Made by a program: the position numbers and the translations under genes
Assembly (NCBI GenBank): GCA_965243805.1
Contig: OZ251577.1
Coordinates: forward strand, 2,046,001 to 2,110,000
DNA from: CATQHQ01 sp965243805
GTDB taxonomy: Bacteria; Gemmatimonadota; Gemmatimonadetes; Longimicrobiales; Gaopeijiaceae
DNA length: 64,000 nucleotides
Direction: 5' to 3'
The notes under the pieces: model-generated
What the model was told of the DNA's origin: nothing
Seen by the model: only the letters and a program-made list of their open reading frames with translations
The model's database searches: none
Shown: piece after piece, positions 24,331-32,193 of the stretch
How positions within the stretch are numbered: the first letter of the stretch is position 1
Layout of the letters: each line of letters starts with the position of its first letter

Positions 24331-26900
24331 GAGGACGCCTCGCCGTCCTCCGTCGCCTCGCCGTCCTCGGTCGCCCCGTCGATCACCCGGGCCACGTCCA
24401 CCACCATGTCGCCCTGGTCCAGGTTGACCAGTCGCACGCCCTGGGTGGCGCGCCCGATCACCCGGATCCCCGCCACGTTCTGCCGGTTCACGACGCCGTT
24501 GCGGGTGATCACCATGAGCTGGTCGTCGTCGGTCACCGACTTCACCGCCACCACCGGTCCCGTCTTGTCGGAGGACTTCACGTTGATGACGCCCTTGCCG
24601 CCCCGGAACTGGAAGCGGTAGTCGCCGATCTCGCTCCGCTTCCCCATGCCGTGCTCCGTCGCCACCAGCAAGGTGGCGTTGGGGCGGCGCACCACCACCA
24701 TGCCCACCACCTCGTCCCCCTCGTCGAGGCGGATCCCCCGAACGCCGAACGCCGTGCGTCCCACGGGACGGGCGTCGGACTCGCGGAAGCGGATCGCCTT
24801 CCCGTTGCGGGTCGCCAGCACGACTTCGTTGTCGCCTTCGGTGACCTGCACGTCGATCAGCGCGTCGTCTTCGCGCACGCCCACACCGTAGATGCCCACC
24901 GCGCGCACGTTCCGGTAGGCGGAGAGGCGGGTGCGCTTCACGACGCCGTTCCTGGTGCAGAAGAGGAGGAAGCGGTCTGGGGGGAACTCTCGAACCGCCA
25001 CCACCGACGCCACCGACTCGCCGGGGTTCACATCGGCCAAGTTCACGATCGGCTTCCCCCGGGCCTGCCGGCTCCCCTGGGGGATGCTCCACACCTTGAT
25101 CCAATGGCAGCGGCCCCGGTCGGTAAAGACCATCAGGTAGTCGTGGGTTGCGGCCACGAAGAGGTGCTCCACCCAGTCCTCCGCTTTGGTGCCCATCCCC
25201 CGCAGTCCTCGGCCGCCCCGTCGCTGGGCCCGGTAGGCGTCGATGGGGATGCGCTTGGCGTAACCCTGGCGTGACAGGGTGATTACCATCTCCTCGTCGG
25301 CGATCAGGTCCTCCACGTCGAACGACGAGACCGGCGCGATGATCTTCGAGCGGCGCTCGTCGCCGTACTTGTCGGCCAGCTCCCGCAGCTCGTCCTTCAC
25401 GATCCCCAGGCGGACGGCCAGATCGCCCAGAATCCGCTCCAGCTCGGCGATCCGCTCCCGCACCTGCGCCAGCTCCGCGTCCAGCTTCTCCATCTCCAAG
25501 CCGGTCAGGCGGGCCAAGCGCATGTCCAGGATCGCCCGGGCCTGGCGCTCCGACAGCTCGAAGGCCGTGCGCAGGCTCACCGCCGCCTCCGCCGCGTCCC
25601 GGGAAGCACGGATGATCCGCACCACTTCGTCGATGTTGTCCACCGCGGTACGGAGCCCTTCCAAGATGTGCTCGCGCTCCTTGGCGGCGGACAGGTCGAA
25701 CTCGCTGCGCCTCACCACTACGTCGTGGCGGTGGTGGAGGAAGTGGACCAGCATGTTCAGCAGGGGCATCACCCGGGGGACGCCGTCCACTAGCGCCAGC
25801 AGGATGACCCCGAAGGTGGACTGCATCTGGGTGTGCTTGTAGAGGCGGTTCAGGACGACGTGGGGCACCGCCTCGCGCTTGAGCTCCACGACGATCCGCA
25901 TCCCGTCCCGGTCGGATTCGTCCCGCAGGTCGCGGATGTCGGTCACCCGCTTCTCCCGCACCAGCCCCGCGATCTGCTCGATGAGCCGGGACTTGTTCAC
26001 CATGAAGGGGATCTCTTCGACCACGATCCGGTCCGGTCCGGAGTCGTTCTCCTCCACCCTCGCCTTCGCCCGGAGGACGATCAGGCCCCGCCCCGTCCGG
26101 TAGGCTTCGCGAACGCCGCCGATGCCGCATATGTAGCCGCCGGTGGGGAAGTCGGGCGCCGGGATCAGCTCCTCCAGTCGCTCCTTCATGACCTCGACTC
26201 GACCGGCCTGGAAAAGGTCCAGGGATCCGTCGTCGTTGCGTGCCGGACGGCCTCGGACGATCGCCTCCACGTCGCTCCACGGCATCTCGTCGATCAGAGC
26301 GACCAGTCCATCGACCACCTCCCGCAGGTTGTGGGGCGGGATGTTGGTGGCCATCCCCACGGCGATTCCCGAGGAGCCGTTGATCAGGAGGTTGGGCGCC
26401 TTGGAGGGAAGAACCGACGGTTCCTTGAGGCGGCCGTCGAAGTTCTCGTCGAAGCGGACCGTCTCCTTGTCGATGTCCGCCAGCAGCTCCATGGAGAGGC
26501 GCTGGAGCCGGGCTTCGGTGTAGCGGTATGCAGCCGCCGAGTCGCCGTCGATCGAGCCGAAGTTGCCCTGGCCGTCCACCAGGGGGTAGCGGAGGGAGAA
26601 GTCTTGCACCATCCGCACCAGGGCGTCGTACACCGCCGAGTCGCCGTGGGGGTGATACTTGCCGAGCACCTCTCCCACCACCGTGGCGCACTTCTTGTAG
26701 GCCCGGCCGGGGGAGAGGCCCAGCTCCGACATGGCGTAGAGGATGCGACGGTGAACGGGCTTGAGGCCGTCCCGAACGTCGGGGAGGGCGCGCTGCACGT
26801 TCACGCTCATGGAGTAGTCGATGAACGACTCGCGCATCTCCTGCTCCAAGATGCGCTCCAGAACCCGTTCGCCGGGCCCGCCTTGTTGGTGGTCAGCCAT
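24327..26900 (-). CDS. gyrA: DNA gyrase subunit A
   Basis: An 857-residue type IIA topoisomerase subunit. The breakage-reunion domain has the catalytic tyrosine in AAAYRYTEARL, and the quinolone region YHPHGDSAVYDALVRM keeps the Ser83 and Asp87 equivalents, so no quinolone-resistance change is seen there. The GyrA box is QRRGGRG (in AQRRGGRGLRGMG), which marks gyrase rather than topoisomerase IV, and six beta-pinwheel repeats follow. gyrB is not nearby. No Shine-Dalgarno sequence precedes the ATG at 26900. A promoter-like element sits 7 nt upstream. The dehydratase gene follows in a 4-bp overlap. Confidence 0.98.
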   Translation of the reverse strand: MADHQQGGPGERVLERILEQEMRESFIDYSMSVNVQRALPDVRDGLKPVHRRILYAMSELGLSPGRAYKKCATVVGEVLGKYHPHGDSAVYDALVRMVQDFSLRYPLVDGQGNFGSIDGDSAAAYRYTEARLQRLSMELLADIDKETVRFDENFDGRLKEPSVLPSKAPNLLINGSSGIAVGMATNIPPHNLREVVDGLVALIDEMPWSDVEAIVRGRPARNDDGSLDLFQAGRVEVMKERLEELIPAPDFPTGGYICGIGGVREAYRTGRGLIVLRAKARVEENDSGPDRIVVEEIPFMVNKSRLIEQIAGLVREKRVTDIRDLRDESDRDGMRIVVELKREAVPHVVLNRLYKHTQMQSTFGVILLALVDGVPRVMPLLNMLVHFLHHRHDVVVRRSEFDLSAAKEREHILEGLRTAVDNIDEVVRIIRASRDAAEAAVSLRTAFELSERQARAILDMRLARLTGLEMEKLDAELAQVRERIAELERILGDLAVRLGIVKDELRELADKYGDERRSKIIAPVSSFDVEDLIADEEMVITLSRQGYAKRIPIDAYRAQRRGGRGLRGMGTKAEDWVEHLFVAATHDYLMVFTDRGRCHWIKVWSIPQGSRQARGKPIVNLADVNPGESVASVVAVREFPPDRFLLFCTRNGVVKRTRLSAYRNVRAVGIYGVGVREDDALIDVQVTEGDNEVVLATRNGKAIRFRESDARPVGRTAFGVRGIRLDEGDEVVGMVVVRRPNATLLVATEHGMGKRSEIGDYRFQFRGGKGVINVKSSDKTGPVVAVKSVTDDDQLMVITRNGVVNRQNVAGIRVIGRATQGVRLVNLDQGDMVVDVARVIDGATEDGEATEDGEASS

Positions 26901-26907
26901 GCAAGTC

Positions 26908-26935
26908 GTTGTAGGGGAGCGAAGGACTCGGACAA
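26908..26935 (-). promoter_or_regulatory. Candidate leaderless promoter of gyrA
   Basis: Read on the reverse strand: TTGTCC (26935-26930), a 16-nt spacer and TACAAC (26913-26908), then 7 nt to the ATG at 26900. The start codon context has no Shine-Dalgarno sequence. Confidence 0.35.
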
Positions 26936-26977
26936 CCGCCGAAACTCATTGAAGAATAACGGTTTTCGTGGACCTCC

Positions 26978-27985
26978 TCAAGCCATGGAGACGAACTCTC
27001 GGCCCTCCTTCAAGCCCGCCTGCGCCGCCGCTTCCCGGACGGCCCGTCGGCCTGCCGAGCGCGCCACCGCGCCCACGTGGAGGACGGCGCTCCAGGAGCG
27101 GGCGGAGGCGGCGTCCCGCACCGGCGCGCCATGGATTTGCTGGCCGATCTTCCGGGGGTTCACCTCCACGAACCCGGCCACGGGCACCCCTTGGCGGAGG
27201 AACTCCAGGGCGAGGCTCTTGCCGGTGGGACCCGCCCCCCAGACGACCACGCCCTCCCTGCCCACCAGGAGGCTTCGGCGGAGGTGGTGAACCCGGCACG
27301 CTCGGAAGGCGTCGAGGGAGTAGGCCGGGTGGGAGCGGCTGAGGCGGTTCGGGCCGTGCCGCCACTCCAACAGCGCCTGGGGAACCGAGGCGAAGCGTCG
27401 GCCAGCGCGCCAGAGACGGAGGAGGAGGTCGTACTCCTCGGGCCAGCCCCGGTCCCGGTAGCCGCCCACGGAGGCCAAGGCCTCGGCGCGAAACATGAAG
27501 GAGGGATGGGCCAGCGGGCACTCCACGAAGAGGTTGGCCGCCACTGTCGGCCAGTCGGTCATGGCGTTGAGCCAAGCCGCGTACTCGGCGGCACGGGGGG
27601 TGACCGCCGACGCGGGGAAGCAGTGGACCTGGGCGCCGCATCCGTCCAGGCCGGTGCGCCGGAGGAACTCCAACTGGGCCGTCAGGCGGGCTGGGTGGCA
27701 GAGGTCGTCGGCGTCCATTCGGGCGACGAAGGGGGCGCGGGCCGAGGCCAACCCGCGCTGGAGGGCCGGGACGATCCCCCGGCGGGGGGTGCGGAAGACG
27801 CGGAAGCGCGGGTCCCGGTTGGCCCAGCCGCGCAGGATGCGGGGCGTGGAGTCGGCAGAGCCGTCGTCCACGGCCAAGACCTCGAAGTCGCGGAGGCTCT
27901 GGGAGGCGAGGGACGCCAGGGCCGCGCCCAAGGTGGCGGCGCCGTCGCGGACGGGAAGGACGACGGAGACGACGGGCGGGCTCAC
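26978..27985 (-). CDS. Family 2 glycosyltransferase with a C-terminal Rossmann-like domain
   Basis: A 335-residue GT-A glycosyltransferase: VSVVLPVRDGAATLGAAL, VLAVDDGSADST, then the DxD-type MDADDLCHPARL. Family 2 enzymes move a sugar from an NDP-sugar to a lipid or glycan acceptor at the membrane. After the catalytic part (about 1-235) comes an extra nucleotide-binding-like segment, GVVVWGAGPTGKSLALEF, with VAGFVEVNPRKIG (about 245-335). This looks like the NAD-type domain found in some sugar-modifying fusions. The GTG at 27985 begins the first strand. It runs co-directionally behind uvrA. Confidence 0.88.
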   Translation of the reverse strand: MSPPVVSVVLPVRDGAATLGAALASLASQSLRDFEVLAVDDGSADSTPRILRGWANRDPRFRVFRTPRRGIVPALQRGLASARAPFVARMDADDLCHPARLTAQLEFLRRTGLDGCGAQVHCFPASAVTPRAAEYAAWLNAMTDWPTVAANLFVECPLAHPSFMFRAEALASVGGYRDRGWPEEYDLLLRLWRAGRRFASVPQALLEWRHGPNRLSRSHPAYSLDAFRACRVHHLRRSLLVGREGVVVWGAGPTGKSLALEFLRQGVPVAGFVEVNPRKIGQQIHGAPVRDAASARSWSAVLHVGAVARSAGRRAVREAAAQAGLKEGREFVSMA

Positions 27986-28069
27986 GGGCGCGAACGGCTC
28001 GTCGGTGCGGAAGGGTTCGCTGGCGCGGGCTGGCTCACGGTGCGGACCGGCTGGCTGGCGCGGGCCGGC

Positions 28070-30994
28070 TCACGGGCGCGGGCGGGCTCGCGCGGCGTTC
28101 GCCTTGAGCGCCGCGCGCAGGAACTGGCCCGTGACGCTCTCCGGCGCGGCGGCTACCTCCTCCGGGCGGCCCGTAGCCACCACCAAGCCCCCCTTCGCGC
28201 CCGCTCCTGGTCCCAGGTCCACCACCCAGTCGGCTGCGGCCACCACGTCCAGGTCGTGCTCCACCACCACCAGCGTGGCGCCCGCGTCCACCAACCGGCG
28301 CAGAACGGTGTTCAGCTGGGCCACGTCTTGGCCGGAGAGGCCGGTGGTGGGCTCGTCGAGGATGTAGACCTTGCGCCCCGCGCTCCTGGCGCCGCCGATC
28401 AGCTCCCGGGCGATCTTCAGGCGCTGGGCCTCGCCGCCGGAGAGGGTCGTGGCGGGCTGTCCCAGCCGCAGGTACCCGAGGCCGACCTGCTGCAGCTGCC
28501 AGAGGGCTTGGCCCAGCTTACGCTCCCTGATGAAGATGCGCATCGCCTGGTCCACCGTGAGGTCCAGCACGGCGTTCACGTCCAGACCCCGCACCTTCAC
28601 GTCCAGCACTTCGCGCCGGTAGCGCTTCCCCCCGCACAGCTCGCAGGGCACGTGCACGTCTGCCATGAAGACCATCTCCACGGCCACGTGGCCGGCGCCC
28701 TTGCACGCCTCGCAGCGTCCCCCTTCCACGTTGAAGGAGAAGGCGCCCGGCGAGAGTCCTGCCGAGACTGCTGCCGGCTGGCTGGCGAAGATGCGCCGCA
28801 CGTGGTCCCACGCCTTGACGTAGGTCACGGGAACCGAGCGCGGAGTGCGCCCGATCGGGCTCTGGTCCACCAGCACCGCCCCGGCCAAGTGCTCGTGGCC
28901 CGACAGGGAGCGGAAGGCGCCCACGGCTTCGCCCATGTGCTTCTTGGCGCTGGTCTCGCCTTGGCCCAGCTCTCGTTCCAGGGCCCGGTAGAGGACGTCG
29001 TGCACCAGGGTGGACTTGCCGGAGCCCGACACGCCGGTCACCGCCGTGATCGCGCCGATGGGGAACTCGGCGTCCACCTCCTGCAGGTTGTGCAGCTTGG
29101 CGCCCTCCACGCGTAGCCGGGGCAGGTCGATCAGCCTGCGACGGCGCGGCGACGGGGGCTGGTAGCGGCCCGAGAGGTAGCGTCCGGCGCTGGTGTCGGC
29201 GGACCGCAGTGCCTCCGGCGGACCTTGGAAGACGACTTCTCCGCCGCCCTCGCCGGAGCCCGGGCCCAGCTCCACCACGTGATCGGCCGTCTCCACTGCG
29301 GCGGAGTGGTGCTCCACGACCACGACCGTGTTGCCTGCGTCCCGGAGGCGTTCCAGCACCGCCATCAGGGCGCCCACGTCGCGGGGGTGGAGCCCGATGG
29401 AGGGCTCGTCCAGCACATACAGAGCGTCCACCAGGGTGGAGCCCAGGGCGTTGGCCAAGGCGATGCGCTGCGCCTCGCCGCCGGAGACGGTGCGCATCTG
29501 CCGGTTCAGGCAGAGGTATCCGAGTCCCACGTCCACAAGAACGCCCACTCGGGCCGAGAGCTCGCGGAGGATCGTGGCGGCCACCTTGGCCTCCATGGGA
29601 CGCAACTCCAGCCCCGCGAGCCACGAGCGGAGGTCCTCCAGGGGCATCGCCGATGCCGATGCGATCTCGGCGCCGCCCACGCGCACCCGCCTCGCCTCGG
29701 GCCGCAGTCTGGTCCCGTGGCACGCCGGACAGCGGCTGGGACGCTGGTAGCGGCGCAGGAAGAGTCGGATGTAGGAGCGGTAGCGCTTGGACTCCTTGGA
29801 GGCGAGGAAATCCAGAACGCCGCGGAACGATCCCCTGCCGTAGAGCACGGCGTCCCGGAACGCTTGGGGCAGCGTCCGCCAGGGAGCGACCGTCGAGACC
29901 CCTTCCCGAGCCGCGAAGCGGACGAGTGCGCTGCGTTCTCGGGAGTAGCGGGGTTGGGCCCACGGGTCGACGGCTCCCTCTTCCAACGAGCGCTCCTCGT
30001 TCGGGACCACGAGCGCGGGGTCGTACTCCAGCGTCTCGCCGAAGCCGGTGCACTTGGGGCAGCTGCCGTATGGGTTGTTGAAGGAGAAAAGGCGCGGGAC
30101 CGGCTCGACGAAGGTGGCGTCGGGGTGGCGGGGGCAGCGGAAGCGCTGGGTGAAGCGCAGTTCCGGGCCGCCGTCGTCGGCGTTGGCGTCAGGTGCCAGG
30201 ACGACGGCTTCGCCCTCGCCCTCGCGGAAGCAGGTGGCCAGGGAGTCGGCCAGCCGCTCGCGCCAGTCCTCACGAGCTTGGCGCGGCACCTTGATCCGGT
30301 CCACCACCACCAGCGCTTCCTTCGCCGACGCCAAGTCCGCCCCGTCCGCCGGTGTCCCGTCCATCGGTGCCCCGTCCGCCAGTGTCCCGTCCGCCCCGTC
30401 CGCCGACGCCTCGCCCGCCAGCGCCCCGTCCGCCAAGTCCACCGGCGTCCCGTCGGCCAGCGCGCGCACGAAGCCCAGCGCCCGCAGGTGGCTAGCCAGC
30501 GCGTCGTGGGAGACCTGGCCGCTCCTGCCCAGCGGAAACGCGACCATGAGCCGGCTCCCCGGGGCGAGTGCGGCGACCCGGTCCACCGTGCTGCTCACCG
30601 AGTCGGGGCGCACTTCGGCGTCGCACTCCGGGCAGTGGGTGCGACCGACCCGGGCGTAGAGGAGCCGCAGGTAGTCGTAGACCTCGGTGGCGGTGCCCAC
30701 GGTGGAGCGGCTCCCAGTGGTCCGGTTCCGCTGCTCGATCGCCACCGCCGGCGAGAGCCCCTCGATCCGGTCCACGTCGGGCTTCTCCAGCCGGTCCAGG
30801 AACTGCTTCGCGTAGGTGGAGAGCGCCTCCACGTAGCGTCGCTGGCCGGCCGCGAAGAGAGTGTCCAACGCCAGAGAGGACTTGCCCGAGCCCGAAGGCC
30901 CCGTGATCACGGTGAGGGCGTTTCTCGGGACGTCCAGGTCGAACCCCTTCAGGTTGTGCTGCCGGGCGCCCCGGATCCGTATTGGTCGGTCCAT
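28070..30994 (-). CDS. uvrA: Excinuclease ABC subunit A
   Basis: A 974-residue nucleotide-excision-repair damage sensor with two ABC modules: Walker A GPSGSGKSSLAL near the N-terminus and GVSGSGKSTLVHD in the second half, plus signatures TVSGGEAQRI and TLSGGEAQRL. The C-terminal zinc module is intact (RCEACKGAGH and CELCGGKRY). In the insertion-domain finger one cysteine is replaced (CPRH, then CPKC). Residues encoded at about 30331-30457 form a repetitive ADGTPADG-type insert, about 40 residues, between conserved parts. The start at 30994 is leaderless-like. A longer ATG upstream would add 12 residues unlike UvrA. Confidence 0.97.
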   Translation of the reverse strand: MDRPIRIRGARQHNLKGFDLDVPRNALTVITGPSGSGKSSLALDTLFAAGQRRYVEALSTYAKQFLDRLEKPDVDRIEGLSPAVAIEQRNRTTGSRSTVGTATEVYDYLRLLYARVGRTHCPECDAEVRPDSVSSTVDRVAALAPGSRLMVAFPLGRSGQVSHDALASHLRALGFVRALADGTPVDLADGALAGEASADGADGTLADGAPMDGTPADGADLASAKEALVVVDRIKVPRQAREDWRERLADSLATCFREGEGEAVVLAPDANADDGGPELRFTQRFRCPRHPDATFVEPVPRLFSFNNPYGSCPKCTGFGETLEYDPALVVPNEERSLEEGAVDPWAQPRYSRERSALVRFAAREGVSTVAPWRTLPQAFRDAVLYGRGSFRGVLDFLASKESKRYRSYIRLFLRRYQRPSRCPACHGTRLRPEARRVRVGGAEIASASAMPLEDLRSWLAGLELRPMEAKVAATILRELSARVGVLVDVGLGYLCLNRQMRTVSGGEAQRIALANALGSTLVDALYVLDEPSIGLHPRDVGALMAVLERLRDAGNTVVVVEHHSAAVETADHVVELGPGSGEGGGEVVFQGPPEALRSADTSAGRYLSGRYQPPSPRRRRLIDLPRLRVEGAKLHNLQEVDAEFPIGAITAVTGVSGSGKSTLVHDVLYRALERELGQGETSAKKHMGEAVGAFRSLSGHEHLAGAVLVDQSPIGRTPRSVPVTYVKAWDHVRRIFASQPAAVSAGLSPGAFSFNVEGGRCEACKGAGHVAVEMVFMADVHVPCELCGGKRYRREVLDVKVRGLDVNAVLDLTVDQAMRIFIRERKLGQALWQLQQVGLGYLRLGQPATTLSGGEAQRLKIARELIGGARSAGRKVYILDEPTTGLSGQDVAQLNTVLRRLVDAGATLVVVEHDLDVVAAADWVVDLGPGAGAKGGLVVATGRPEEVAAAPESVTGQFLRAALKANAARARPRP
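30331..30457 (-). repeat. In-frame low-complexity tandem repeat inside uvrA
   Basis: About nine imperfect copies of a 12-15-bp unit encode a run of A, D, G, T and P residues (ADGTP/ADGA). It lies between the first ATPase half and the conserved LVVVDRIKV segment. It is absent from the canonical architecture, and the reading frame is preserved. Confidence 0.85.
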
Positions 30995-31001
30995 GGCAGA
31001 G

Positions 31002-31052
31002 ACTATAGGCCCATCGTGCCCCGTTGCCACGCCGCGACGGTTCCCCGACTCT
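31002..31052. promoter_or_regulatory. Overlapping divergent promoter pair between uvrA and the hisC-like gene
   Basis: For uvrA (reverse): TATAGT at 31007-31002, 7 nt from the ATG, with TGGCAA at 31029-31024, 16 nt further up. For the aminotransferase (forward): TTGCCA at 31024-31029, a 17-nt spacer and GACTCT at 31047-31052, 7 nt from the ATG at 31060. Both directions therefore share the same -35-like hexamer. Neither gene has a Shine-Dalgarno sequence. Confidence 0.4.
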
Positions 31053-31059
31053 CCAAGCT

Positions 31060-32193
31060 ATGGACCGCTACCCCCGACCAGAGTATCGACAGCTGGCCCG
31101 CTACCTGCCGGACACCTCCCCGGTAGAGGTGGACCTGAGCGACAACCGCAACCTGTGGGGCGCCCATCCGGATGCGGTCGCGGTGCTCGCGGCCGCCGGC
31201 TCCGCCGCCGCCTCCGAGTACCCGGACCCCTATGGGGAAGAGCTGGCGGAGGCCGTGGCGGAGAGCTTGGGCGTGTCGTCCGACCACGTCTGCACCGGCG
31301 CCGGCGGGACCGGCGTGCTGGACATGGTGATGCGCGCCGTGGCGCCCACCTCCATGAGGTTCGTGGAGCCGGGCTGGCCCGCGGCCGCCATGCTGGCGCG
31401 GATGAACGGCCACGAACCCGTCCCCGTGCCCTGGGAGGAGGCGATCGGCGATCCGGACGGCTTCGCTGGCGACAGGCCCGCCGTGGTGTTCGTGGCCAAC
31501 CCGGCGAACCCTACGGGCCGCAGCCTTCCCGACGAGTGGGTCGCCGCGGTGCAGGAGCGGACCGAGGCCGTGGGCAGCGTCCTGATCGTGGACGAGGCGT
31601 ACGGCGAGTACAACCGGGCGTTGGGCGACCGGACGCCCTTCGACCTGGCGCTCTCGGCCGAGCGCACACTCTGCGTCAAGACCTTCTCGAAGGCGTACGG
31701 ACTGGCGGGGATGCGCGCCGGCTACGGCGTTGGGAACCCGACGCTGGTCCTGGAGGCCGACAAGGCCCGGAGTCCTTTTGCGGTGACAGGCGTGACGAGC
31801 GCGTCTGCGGCCGCCGCCTACCGCAGCACGTCGCCCTGGCTGGCCCAGACGGTTGGGGAGACGATCGCCAACCGGGACCGCTTGGCGGAGCGGCTGGCTG
31901 CCGGAGGCCACTCGGCGCCCCCGTCGGCGGCCAACTTCGTCTTCGTGCTGACGGCGCCGGAGAAGCTGGACCCCGTGGCGCAGGGGCTGGAGCGGCGAGG
32001 CGTGCGGGTGCGCCCCTTTGCAGGCTTGCCGGAGGGCACTGGGCTTCGCGCCACGGTGGGCCCATGGGAGCAGATGGAGCGGCTGGCGGACGCGCTCGAC
32101 GAGGTGACGGCAGGGGACGAGGCACCGACGGCAGAGGACGAGACACCGACGGCAGGGGACGAGACGCCGCCCCGAGGGCGATGTCCGAACTGA
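31060..32193 (+). CDS. hisC: Histidinol-phosphate aminotransferase-like enzyme
   Basis: A 377-residue fold-type I PLP aminotransferase. Visible marks are VEVDLSDNRNLWGAHP, EYPDPYGEELAEAVAE, ANPANPTGRSLP, VDEAYGEYN and the Schiff-base lysine in TFSKAYGLAGMRAGY. HisC transfers the amino group to imidazole acetol phosphate in histidine synthesis; related enzymes act on aromatic or threonine-phosphate substrates, and no other his gene is nearby. The C-terminal tail holds a 21-bp repeat (32107-32169, three copies, T-A-E-D-E-T-P type). Its end overlaps the ABC transporter start by 13 bp. Confidence 0.87.
   Translation: MDRYPRPEYRQLARYLPDTSPVEVDLSDNRNLWGAHPDAVAVLAAAGSAAASEYPDPYGEELAEAVAESLGVSSDHVCTGAGGTGVLDMVMRAVAPTSMRFVEPGWPAAAMLARMNGHEPVPVPWEEAIGDPDGFAGDRPAVVFVANPANPTGRSLPDEWVAAVQERTEAVGSVLIVDEAYGEYNRALGDRTPFDLALSAERTLCVKTFSKAYGLAGMRAGYGVGNPTLVLEADKARSPFAVTGVTSASAAAAYRSTSPWLAQTVGETIANRDRLAERLAAGGHSAPPSAANFVFVLTAPEKLDPVAQGLERRGVRVRPFAGLPEGTGLRATVGPWEQMERLADALDEVTAGDEAPTAEDETPTAGDETPPRGRCPN
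32107..32169 (+). repeat. In-frame 21-bp tandem repeat at the aminotransferase C-terminus
   Basis: Three copies start at 32107, 32128 and 32149 and encode TAGDEAP, TAEDETP and TAGDETP. They lie just after the last conserved helix and form an acidic tail. Confidence 0.9.

Noticed and set aside
23320..26691. A continuous reverse frame joining a gyrA shadow to the dehydratase (1123 codons)
   Set aside because: Only the part from GTG 24330 encodes a recognisable protein. The rest is an out-of-frame reading of gyrA.
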